Assembly: GCA_020809705.1 (NCBI GenBank)
Contig: CP085827.1
Location: 6,200,001-6,264,000 of the forward strand
DNA length: 64,000 nucleotides
Reading direction: 5' to 3'
Source of the DNA: Calonectria ilicicola
Taxonomy: Eukaryota; Ascomycota; Sordariomycetes; Hypocreales; Nectriaceae
Shown here: positions 46,756-57,252 of the stretch, piece by piece
Position numbering within the stretch: position 1 is the first letter of the stretch
Layout of the letters: the number at the start of each line of letters is the position of its first letter
Notes under the pieces: model-generated
What the model was told of the DNA's origin: nothing
Seen by the model: only the letters and a program-made list of their open reading frames with translations
Databases searched by the model: none
Program-made: the position numbers and the translations under genes

Positions 46756-47850
46756 ATTCGTAGAAAAGAACTCATATGGATTAGCTGTTATTAACTATAA
46801 CTGCGAAGAGGTGATGAACATGGAGCGAGAGCGTGCTATATGTAGATTGTGGGAGCTTCTTTTTGTGTCTTGACATGTTTGGCCGCAGTGTTGTTGCAGA
46901 TTTACTCTAGTGTAATAGAACGCATAGAATCACCAGAACGAAAAGAAGTCAACGCTCATTCCAAGAGATCTTCATGTTTTTATGTGGTCATGAATTATGC
47001 TTTCCCATGAGCCTCTTCCCGAATCAGCAAGTAAATAGATGCCTTGCTGACGGGCGCTGTAATTAAGTTCCGGAAGAGGTACGAGTCCAAGCTCTTTTGG
47101 CTCTATTAATACCATTTTTTTCTCTTCGTTATGTTTGTGATCAAATGGCATTTTATCCATCAAGATAAATGTATACAGAAACCTCCTACTTCCTAAGAGA
47201 CTTCATTTTATAGCCTGCGATTAAAAGTCTAATAGAAAGGCTATTGACCTTTCTAGAGGCAAACGAAATCGACACTCCGTGGTACACTGCCGTTGCCTTC
47301 TCTGGAGATGGATGTCACGGGACGTAACTAGCATATAATACTTTCTGTGTGCAGTTATGTAGGTGATTTTTTACGTCCCTCATTGTGAGCGAAAGAGTTA
47401 AATTCGTGATGTATGAAATATACTCCTTAACCAAGAGATCTTAAAATCTGAATGCCAGCTGAATATCACCGCCCCTGTCCATTTGTAAACTTATTTCACG
47501 TGAAAATTGAACCGACCTACTTTTATGCATCAGCATGGTTTCTACTAGGAAATTATGCACAAATGTTGGCATAAGATTAAACTCATGGTTGGGTAATGGG
47601 TTGGGCTATTGGTGGCACTGTTAGTAGGTTGGACTGTTGGCAATTTGAACTGTTGGTTGGCCTGTTAGAATTCAGAGGATTGAGCTGCAAGTGGAGTCAC
47701 GTGTGTTGTATCACTGATATAAACGCCATGCTCACCCCGCTCCTGAGGGCAATATATGATTAGGCAACCACAAAAAGCCTTACATCACGAGTGAGGCTGA
47801 GTAATCCCACGAATTCAACGGCTACGTTGAGTGAAGAAACTGCATTAGAA
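46756..47850. other. Intergenic with degenerate TTGG/CTGTTGG repeats
   Basis: About 1.1 kb. A region near 47585-47670 repeats variants of GGTTGG, CTGTTGG and CTGTTAG without a strict period. No gene recognised. Confidence 0.35.
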
Positions 47851-48701
47851 ATGAATTCGAGTCCGCCAACACAGGTATCTACCAACAATGTGGATGCTTT
47901 TCCAGGCCTCAGATGCCCTCACGGCCGCAATGAAACTATAGAAGACGTCCAAAACCTCATCCAGTTACTCAATGCCGCAAATACTCCAGCTTGTTTTATT
48001 GGTGTGAGCGCGCTACGCTACTACGGTGCTGGAAGAGTCAGCTGGGTTAGTATTTTATATCATATCACCTTCCCTTCGTTCTTGTATTGTAGGATATAGT
48101 TGTCTAATCAACAGTCCGCTAGGAGTGGGATCTTTGCATTCCAACTACCAAAGTTGAAGAAGTAAGGTGTACTCTAGACGATCATCCCTAATGTGAACCT
48201 GCTAAGCCGCCTCTACCGTTATTCGAGTCTTTTCGCCATCTGAATCTCATCTATCAACTCAACGATGCCAGCTTCTGGTTTATCCTCGTACCATCTACTC
48301 AGTGCTTCATTAATCCAGAATGTCATGAATTGAGCAAGAACAAAATCCCCTATCCTAAGATGGCGGAATTCGCCCGCTCACTATTACTATGTCAAAATCG
48401 GGTTGACTTGACCGATCTTATAGACGGCATGAACTTGGACCAAGAATGGGGCGAGAAAAATCTTGGTTTTGATGATTTGAAAGAAAAGAGTACAGAGCTT
48501 ACTCGCAAACTCAACGCTGAGCTTTCGATCAAAGGGGGTATGGGCCAATTTAAGGAGAATGTTGATTATCGCCAAGGGTGGAATAACATAGTCGAGACTA
48601 AAGATCGGCGTATCGAGCCAATGAAGCAAGGAAGGTATAAAACACGTTGGCGGCGAATTAAAAATGATGTAGACCCTAGGGAGAAGGACAGATCAGTTTG
48701 A
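47851..48701 (+). CDS. Fungal nucleotidyltransferase-fold-like hypothetical protein (compact form)
   Basis: Three exons: 47851-48045, 48123-48161 and 48207-48701 (242 residues). The first ATG is at 47851. Exon 1 ends FIGVSALRYYGAGRVSW and exon 2 continues EWDLCIPTTKVEE. From memory this 'ALRYYGA-RV--DWD-C-P' pattern is the start of a common fungal family with a nucleotidyltransferase-like core. The C-terminal exon has FWFILVPSTQCFINPECHEL, IPYPKMAEFARSLLL, VDLTDLIDGMNLDQEWGEKN and ends near DPREKDRSV, matching that family's tail. The link between core and tail is shorter than I expect, so part of the middle may be lost or the gene is a short form. Function unknown. Confidence 0.6.
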
Positions 48702-49260
48702 AAAGAGCATATTGATTGGGAAAGAGTTTGAGGTGTATGGTGATCGGAAAGCGGTGACTAAATTTTCTTCTATTCCAACTGTGAGATGGTACAAGAAGTA
48801 TACATCTTGTATAAGAGAGTATAAGTTGTTGATTACTATTAAATGTATTCTTTATTATGAACAGGCACTTTCTCACTACAGAGGGAAATATCAAATTTCG
48901 ACGTGAGGGAAAGAACATTGAAATGCACACTATGAGGCTCATACCAAGTTGTTTACAGTGACTAAAATGAAAAAGATTTCTTGCGTCACGAGTCAACTGC
49001 GTTTTATTCAAAATTTAATGTTTTTAGTACGCACGCATTGCCAAATTGTCACTGTTGCGACTCTTCAACCAGTCGCAACCGTTGGAAGAAGGTGGAGCAA
49101 GGAACAGTCCCAGTACGCTCCACTTACGGTCAACGCATAAATAGATGCCTAACCGGTCAACCGATGTATGGTGTGTGGCCTCACCACACAAGACGCAGCC
49201 TGTGCAGTAATCAGTCTGCGCCGAGGTTCTGGTTATAACAGCTACGGCTCGATTAACCTT
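48702..49260. other. Intergenic with a small hairpin
   Basis: TGTGTGG-CCTCA-CCACACA forms a 7-bp stem at 49172-49190. No gene recognised; the region adjoins repeat B copy 2. Confidence 0.35.
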
Positions 49261-49364
49261 TCAGGGCTCTCAGGTGATGTTAATTGCTGTAATAATTGCC
49301 GCGACAGCGATTATTGGCCCATTCTTTGGCCTATGATATAACGAACCGTCTAGCACAGCATTAC
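49261..49364 (-). repeat. Dispersed repeat B, copy 2
   Basis: The reverse complement resembles 8704-8806 over about 100 bases. On the minus strand it lies within a short open frame (49270-49464) encoding PIIAVAAIITAINIT at the end; copy 1 reads a similar AITAIAAIIAA. This suggests a former coding segment of a repetitive element. Confidence 0.55.
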
Positions 49365-49681
49365 CGAAATACTCAAGACATCGGAGATAACTCCAAGGGA
49401 TGCCAAGTTTATGTTTATACATAGATATGGTCCTATCTTTGAGAGGCAGCTCCAATTTTGTCACTCAGGGAAGTACCTCAGTGATTGTTAGCAAATCAGT
49501 GGTATTTGTCTAATACTATGATTCTCGCATGTGCAAAGTACGCGACCTAGAACTTTTTGCAACTTGAGAAGATATGAAAGCCTCATAGCCATTTGTTCAC
49601 CGCAAGCGCTTCATGTCATGTCGTTAGAACATACTCTGTTCGATATTGCATTGTACTTTTATTCTATTCGAAGCTATTCTT
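49365..49681. other. 3' flank of the G1-fold gene
   Basis: No gene recognised. Confidence 0.35.
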
Positions 49682-50615
49682 CTATACTCTTGTTATATTT
49701 TCAAATATGCCATCATAGCCTAGCCATTTGCAAGTCGTAGAATCCGGAAGAATTATGTCGCAGCTTGTGAGATATCTCGATGTATTTAGTCTGGGCTCAG
49801 CTTCTAAAACATAAGCATCAGATAATGAGGCTGCATGTCCTGTTTCCGAAACTGCTTTAATATTGGTAAACGTTAATTCACCAAAGTCCGGAAAGTACGC
49901 ATCAGGAGAGCTGGGAGTCATGAAACTTTCAATGATCCACTCAGCATGGTTGGTGCACAACGTTCCATTGACAGGAGCCGTCAAGTCAATGTCAAACCTG
50001 GAAAAATATCAGGGTCTGGATCTTCAAGCATCGGTACAAAGCAAAATACTCGACTACTCACTTCTTGTTTTGAGTAAAGTTTTCCCAAGAAAATGTACCG
50101 GTGGTATTATCCTTCTGTGTCACTGTCATGCGCACATGATCCCCAATATCAGTTGTGATATTGTACGTGTTGTCCAAAAAGATTGGAGGGTTTGGCCACC
50201 ATTCGTAGAATGCAAATACACCAAAATCGCCCTCTTTATCATATAGATAGTAGTAGCCTCCTTGGATAAGCCCTCCTTGATAGACTAATTTTGGGTCGTC
50301 GCATGCGTTTTGGTCTCCGCCAATGCCCACCCAAACGGATGAACTGTAGTAAGCAGTAGAGTTGTATCCGTACGGGAATGTGATATTGGGAATAACGACT
50401 TCTGCAGACACGGAAGCATACCGAGTGCCATCAACCTCACTCCCGCTCCAAATATAGCTTGCCCTTTTCTTCACATCTCTTGATTGGTGTGCGATTCCGC
50501 CGTCATATTTGAAGTTGCGCCGTTCAGTACTTGGGTCTCCAGCAGGCACACTCAAGGCATCTGCAGGTATGCTGCCGAGTAGAGCCGTCACAATTGCGAC
50601 AATGTTAAGTCTCAT
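49682..50615 (-). CDS. Peptidase G1 (eqolisin) fold secreted protein, possibly inactive
   Basis: Two exons: 50062-50615 and 49682-49997 (289 residues). The start is the ATG at 50615 with a signal peptide (MRLNIVAIVTALLGSIPADA) and a propeptide ending in a dibasic run (RDVKKRA). The mature part has YIWSGSEVDG, SSSVWVGIGGDQNACDDP, FAFYEWWPNPP and, after the intron, CTNHAEWIIESFMTP, all landmarks of the glutamic peptidase family G1. In scytalidoglutamic and aspergilloglutamic peptidases the catalytic Gln lies about six residues before the Trp of WVG. Here that position reads Tyr (STAYYSSSVWVG), while the Glu-bearing AEW segment is kept. Activity is therefore doubtful. Several N-glycosylation sites. 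Extracellular, acid-active relatives. Confidence 0.85.
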
Positions 50616-52653
50616 TTCAATATCAGGCCCTATCAAGGCTTCAAAATGGGGGAAATTTTAGTAGAACACTTGGAACTAAAAAGCATGAGCGAATTTTCTA
50701 CTATATAACTTTATCAGATACGGCGTCGCAAATTTAATCCCTTCTGAACCAGCAGACAAAGTTTGCAATCACCTCTGATCCCATGTTCATGCAGCTGTCA
50801 GCGCCCTGCGGATCATTGAGCAGGGTCAATCCTTGATCATGGTTTCTCGCTAACAAAGATACCCTGTCAGTGGCCAGTGCTGCTCAGGTTCGTCTGTTCG
50901 GAACGCCGGCTCAATACGGCAGAATTCGAAATTTAGAAAGCAAAGTCGTAAAACTAAAAGTTAGCTGATGCCAGTTCGTATTTCGAAACCATCGTAGTTG
51001 GGGGTCTTGAGCTGGCGTTTACTAAGCGGCAACAAGCTGGGCTGGCATGCAACAAAGGGATGTTGGTGTCTTGAGCGACATGGCGCCGACTTTTTTTTTT
51101 TTCCAGCTCTTTGCATGGCACCCACTTTGAATAATTATTAATTCCGGTGAACTCGGACAAGGTAGTGGACTGGCAGCTACCGAATTACCCGAGATGACCA
51201 AAAAAAGTGCGACATGAAATGAGGATATCTGGGGGAACTCGTAGCTCAACTCAAATATTGCTGACAATGCTATTTTGGCACGGTATGGGTATTTATTTGG
51301 CCACTAGCAGCTAAGCATGCATGGACAGAAAGTTACGTATGCCCGTCAAGCAGGGTTGCGGTAACCGTAATCCGTGTGACTTCATGAATTCACTCGCTCT
51401 ACTCCAACTACGCGTAACAATGTATGACAACTAACAGATCCAGACTCTTCAAAGCTAACCTGAGTCGCGCTACAGTAAATTTTCTGACGCTCTACTTACA
51501 ATCCTTATTTTTCTTTTCCCTTTATACATTTTTAGCTGGTGCCATGAATTATCGAATAGCCTAACTTCGCGTGCAGATAACTCGTAAATTACTGATTGTT
51601 GACTCAAACAATAGTTTTTTGCTGACATCCCACATGCACGTTTTGGCGTGGTAGTTGGCGTAAAATAGATGGGGGAAATGCTCAAGTAGTCTTAACATGT
51701 CGTCAATTCAATCACGAGTATGGAATTCATACCCCCGTTTTTACTCAAAAGAAAAAGAAATAAATAAATAGAAAAAAAAACCTTGAAAAAGTTTAGAAGC
51801 AGCCTCGGTCAACTGCCACTAAAAATGCCTCCAAACTTACCCTACGTGGTATCCTCACAAGCAAAACCTTAGCCACCGCAATTGCATTGTACTAGGCTAT
51901 GCATCTTCCTCTAGAACCGACCTATTTCTCTGCAATTTCGAGGTTTATTTAGGGTTATGAAACATGATAATCTCTTGATTTGCTAATTCACTTCTCATAT
52001 CGTTAAATCATAGAATTCGTCAAGGCGCTGAGTTGTGATAACAATACTGAACTTGCATAATATTTTTGCTTTGTTGAATGGCGTTCATCTGTATAGGCCA
52101 TGTGGCATTTTCTGTCGAGCTGTATCCAAGTTTCAAAGCGAGATGATCAATTTCCTCTATCTTCCCATGCTGCATTGATTTGTTCTCATCATAGACTGAC
52201 GTTGAAAGAGATGAATGGATCATTACTGGTTAGGCTAGACTAGGCTATCGGCAATCCCACGCGTAGGTGTATTTTAATCAAGACAAATGTTTCGGTGTAG
52301 TGGTCAGAACCTGCCTACCCATTTTTGTATCAAATCGAGAGGCTAGTGCTTTCCATCCACCGTTTCAATGAATCTGCATATCCGGTAGTTAGATATTGAT
52401 ATAAAGTCGAGACAGATATCACTAGCCAGAAAGGCATAAGGTGTATTTAGGGACTTGGCACACGTAAAGAGTTACATTTGCATGCCTTCGTTTCATTTCT
52501 GCTTAGCTCAGGACAAATTCGTCCCAAGTTAGCTGCTGCTGTGATGCGCCGTTGACAACAGAGACCTGACGAAGGCTTGAGGCCACCTGTGACAGAAATA
52601 GTATCGTTTAGTGAATCTAGTCACTTCATTTTACGCTATTTGTAGCTAACTTT
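50616..52653. other. Long intergenic region, no gene recognised
   Basis: About 2 kb of AT-rich sequence. Small ORFs at 50954-51267, 51470-51685 and 52020-52223 (all -) have no motif. A poly-A/T patch lies at 51745-51790. Confidence 0.35.
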
Positions 52654-52690
52654 GGGCCTAAGGGAATTGGAGGCCCTCACCGAGTCGGTG
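52654..52690. promoter_or_regulatory. Two adjacent inverted repeats upstream of the NRPS-like gene
   Basis: GGGCCT-N11-AGGCCC (52654-52676) is followed directly by CACCGA-G-TCGGTG (52678-52690), about 120-220 bases before the possible starts of the NRPS-like gene. Candidate regulator sites; not proven. Confidence 0.4.
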
Positions 52691-52809
52691 GAGCTAGGCA
52701 ATTGAGGCCATCCATGGGATGTCACAACACGCTTTAGTGTTCGAAAACCATGTCAACATTCAAATCTTTTCACTAAAGGGAGCAACTCCAATTCTGGACT
52801 TCAGTCACC

Positions 52810-55800
52810 ATGAACAAAAATCACTCAATCTTGCTCATTCGATATCAATCCTACGCCATTGGTTTAATAACAATGCAAATCACCGAGAATGATGTTCATG
52901 TACCCAACTTGGGCAATTTATTCCAACAGCGAGCGGCTGAAACCCCTTCGGCCATAGCTGTCATCAATGATCTAGGCCAAATTCTGACAGACGAAGCTCT
53001 ACACAACAAAGCTATCGAATTGGCCCTGAAGCTCGCCGAGAAGGAATTCAACTTTCATGATCGAGTCGGAATCCTTGTTCGCCATGGAATCTGGGATGCC
53101 GTGACACACTTAGCCATTCTATACGCTGGAGGCACCTGCGTTCCTCTCGACACTGTGATGCCTGACCAGCAAATTATCTCACGCCTAGAACGCCTCGGTG
53201 CCCGGTATGTGTTTACCGACGAGTCTAACCACAAGCGCGACCTTCCATTCTATCTTCTTTTGGTTGGAAATCTTGATGCCGATTTGGATAGGCTTTCGGG
53301 AACGGAATGTAGTCAGTTCCCAGTTCACTTGGCCCTGGATCATTGTACGCATCTGATTCACACATCGGGCACTACTAGTGAGCCAAAGCAGTGCAAATTG
53401 CTGCCCGGTCAATCTTGCACATGTCACAGCATACACTCATTCAAAGTTCGGATGTGGTTGCCCACATAAACAATGTTAGTTTTCACGCTGCGCTGTTTGA
53501 CATCTGGCCGCTGCTCTTGAATGGAGCCTCTATTGGTGTTTTAAGCAAGTCAACACTACTTGAAATTCCCGCCATGAACGCTGCCATTCACCGTCTAGGA
53601 ATCACTGCTATGCTAATAATTACGCCGCTGTTAAACCTGGTGGCCGCCATCATGCCAGAAACTTTTGCAGGCCTGCGGGTCGTTTTGATGGGCGGTGAAG
53701 CAGCCAACCTTTGTGCGGTGGAGGCCGTCTTCAGTGCAGGCCCGCCTGAACATTTCATCCACATCTACGGACCAACAGAATGTTGTGTGTACAGCCTAGC
53801 GCACGAAATATCCGTAGAGGATGTGCAAGCAGGCAAGGTCAGCATCGGTAAGCCCGTCGGTCGCAGTGTGTGTTGCGTGTGCGACAATGAGGGCAACGTC
53901 CTCCTCGATGACCAAGAGGGCGAGCTTCTAGTTGGTGGTCCTGGTGTTTCTGCGGGCTATATTGATCAACCTGGAAAGAACAAGAAGTCGTTCACACTTG
54001 TCTCCAGTATGGTAGATCCACATACAAACAGGCCCTACCGCATGTACCGCACAGGGGACATGGTACGTCGGCGCCGTGATGGACAGTATGATTTTGTGGG
54101 TCGCCGGGATCACCAAGTCAAGATTCGTGGTTTCCGGATCGAGCTCGATAGCATTAATGATGCACTCATGAAAACTGGTCACTTTTCGGAGGGGTATACC
54201 ATGCGCATAGAATCGACTGAACAAGGAGCCGGCTCAAGTCTTGTCGCCTTTGTCGTCCTCCAACGTCATGCCAAAGCTAACGCCGTGGCGGATGCGAAAG
54301 ACGTGCTGGCTGCGACATTTCCGGATTACATGGTGCCACATATCGAGGTAATACAAGGCATGCCACTGACTAGCCGTGCCAAGACAGACCTTGAGAAATT
54401 GAAGCAGAATTATCATCATCGACGTAACAATCACATTTACATGTCGACTGGCGATAAGGATCAATGGAGCACGCGTCAGCACCTTGCCGGACTCTGGGCC
54501 ACCATCCTCACTACCCCGGTTCCAGAATATTCAGATGAGGACGACTTTTTCGCACTTGGAGGCACATCTCTCCAAGCCTCGCTGCTAATTAGTCTCGTCA
54601 GAAAGCAATTAAAGACGAATATTTCTTTGCTTACTCTTTATGATCATCCAACACTCGGCCAACTGACCCGCGTCATAGATCGTCACTGGGGAAAAGCCAC
54701 GGAGACCATCCGTGACGAGTCAGCAATTTGGGATGCGGATCTCAAGCTGGGGGACAACTTGAATCTCCCAGAGACTAAAGTGATTGACTGGCGTCTCGAT
54801 ACCGAAGGGAAAGTCTTCCTTTCCGGTGCCACCGGATTTGTTGGAGCATTCTTGCTGGTGGCGCTTCTCAAAATGCCATACGTGCACCAAGTTGGCTGCC
54901 TCATACGCGCACCTAACCCGGCTGCAGCTTTGAAGCGCCTGCGGGAGACCTTACGCAAGTACAATCTCTGGCAGGAAGATTACTTGAGTAAGATCTTCCC
55001 TCTATGCGGCGAACTGGAAGATCAATGGCTTGGTCTGGGCAAGGAGCGCTTCCATGATGTTGCGGATTGGGCCAGCGTCATATTCCACCTTGGTGCACGT
55101 GTTAATTATACACAACCGTACTCATTACACAGGCCTGCCAATATCATCGGAACGGCAAATATAGCTCGGCTAGCAGTCACGGGCCGGCTCAAGGGGCTTC
55201 ATTACACTTCCAGCATATCGTGCTTTGGACCGACTGGGTTTATGACTGGCACCCAAACTGTTTATCAAGATGAGCCGCTGCTACCTCATCGAGACGCCTT
55301 AAAGTATGATCATGGGTATGCTCAAAGTCAGTGGGTCGCTGACGAGTTATTGCAACGGCTCGTCAAGCGCGGGTTTCCCATCGTCATCTACCGGCCTGGG
55401 TTTATCACCGGGGACAGCATCACCGGTGGTTGCAACCCAGAAGACTTCTTCAGTCGTTGCATACGCTCTAGCCTGAAGTTGGGTTGCTATCCGAATCTTC
55501 CCAGTCAGCGCAAAGAGTTTGTGCCAGTGGACTACGTCATCGCTGCACTGTTGCACATTTCTTCTTGCATGACTTCACTGGGCCAGTCCTTCCATCTGGT
55601 TCCAGAGTGTGCAGAATCAATCGACCTAGTAGACACCATGGTGCTGTTGAGTCAAGTCCGTGGGGTATCTCTAGAATGTGTCCCCTACGCAAAATGGATT
55701 GAACGTCTGTCGACTGACTCCGTCACAAATCTACAGCCCGTGTTGCCCATGCTCGCTGAGAATGTACACAATGGACGCAGCCGCTGGGAGCTTCATGAAA

Positions 55801-55934
55801 ATATGCCGACTTATGATAATAGCAATACGATGCGGGCACTTGAGACATATCCTGGAGGGCTGTCATATCCTCTTTTTGACCAATCCTTGATGACAAAGTA
55901 CGTTGATCACTTGTATAATCAAACCATGGCATAG
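52810..55934 (+). CDS. NRPS-like adenylate-forming reductase (A-T-R), frameshifted
   Basis: Two overlapping frames make one protein-like product of about 1040 residues. Frame 1 runs 52810-53469 (ATG at 52810 or, better matching the family start, MQITENDVHVPNLG at 52873). It carries the adenylation N-part to the A3 core HTSGTTSEPK. The frame then shifts at 53386-53388, where one base seems missing, and the other frame continues AVQIAARS to 55934. Downstream are A5 YGPTECCVYS, A7 YRTGDMV, A8 FVGRRDHQVKIRGFRIEL, the thiolation site FFALGGTSLQASLL (Ser for phosphopantetheine), and a thioester-reductase domain starting VFLSGATGFVGAFLLVALLK. The usual Tyr-x-x-x-Lys reads YAQSQ, with Gln for Lys. 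Such enzymes activate an acid and release an aldehyde. A sequencing error, or a pseudogene, would explain the shift. Confidence 0.8.
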
Positions 55935-57252
55935 AAGTTAGGGATTGCATGAGCGATTTTATCGAAAACGATTAAATAAATTTATGACATCTATAAGGGC
56001 AAACTATTGTTGAATACATCTTAAACGAGTATACACCAACTTTCTCACTTTTATCGTATTTGAACCTAGATTTTGTATAATAATAATTTTCAGATTAAAT
56101 ATAAGGATAGGCAAAATATGAAAGAGTGAAGAGGCAGATTTCGATAAGAAAAATAATTCTCTTGAATGCAAATACAACGAGAGGACTACATATTCGGGAC
56201 ATTTTAAATATAGCGGACAATGAGGTGCAATAGATTTCCACTGACGCACTTGATAGATATCACAAAAGTGATTAGCATTTGCGAAGGGGGGAAAAAAGCA
56301 GAGGGAGAAGGTTCTGGCGGAATTTAGGGCTAGAGTCTCCAATGAACACGATGCATGCCCATTTTGTGCAGAACTTTATTTTTATGCAAACCAAAATATG
56401 CCTCGCTTGTGAGGGTAAGCTTGAAGACAGTTGTCGCAAGGATGTCATCGCTTTGCACTGCCCCGCTGTCTGGCTCCATGGCTGTAGGCTTTCCTGGCGA
56501 TAACACAAGTTTTTAATTGGTTTGTGCAATAAATGTAGTTCGCCCGCATCTGCGGCTCTGTCGTCTGGAGTCCTTATTTGTGACCCTTTCTTGGAGTGGG
56601 AGGCGCAACGCTTTTGAACCCTGTTGGGTCCAGCAAAGCCAAGGCATCAATCCTCTCATCGGTCAAGGCAGCCAATACAACCAAGCCACGCATTGCCACA
56701 ACGTGCTCACAGCCCATCAAGTCTGCCTTAGCCTCGGTCGTGCAGGATCAATAGTCCTGCATCTAACCAGCTGGATAGGACTTCTGCCAAGAGATCTCCG
56801 TGTATCTAATCTCAGACATGTGCGTTTCGCGATTGAACCGGATACAGGCCAGCGTGAGGCAGAGAAACGAGTCATTTCCTAGTTCGCGAAGCCATGCATC
56901 TCGAGGAGACAAAATATCCTTCCGTATGACAGTTTTTCAACGACAATACTAGCCACAATGTAGCCCCATTGTCGCTCTGGTCGGCCCAGGCACTGGTCTA
57001 ATGGCCTCGATGAGTAAGGCTAATCCGATGGTGGTACCTTCAAGCCGCGCAGGCGCCACCAAACTCATCGGTGAGCTCTGTTCCGCGTCTCAGAAAATCG
57101 TTTCCGTGCATTTCTCAGTCAGCCTCGCCTGAAAAAAAGGCGTTAAAACTAGGCTCGGCACCCCCGCTTTGCGAGACTGTGATTTCATTTCATCAGGCCA
57201 TCATTGATTGTCCAATTCAGTCATCCGCCCCATCTCAAAGCCGCCGACCATC
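55935..57252. other. Intergenic between NRPS-like and RBR genes
   Basis: About 1.3 kb. No gene recognised; the ORF at 56517-56882 has no motif. A region around 56985-57050 has loose A-box/B-box resemblance but does not fold as a tRNA by eye. Confidence 0.35.

Noticed and set aside
52285..52360. GTGTAGTGGTCAGAACC, reminiscent of a tRNA 5' half
   Set aside because: The B box and 3' acceptor strand are missing.
56985..57050. tRNA-like A-box and B-box resemblance
   Set aside because: No acceptor stem or anticodon arm could be folded.
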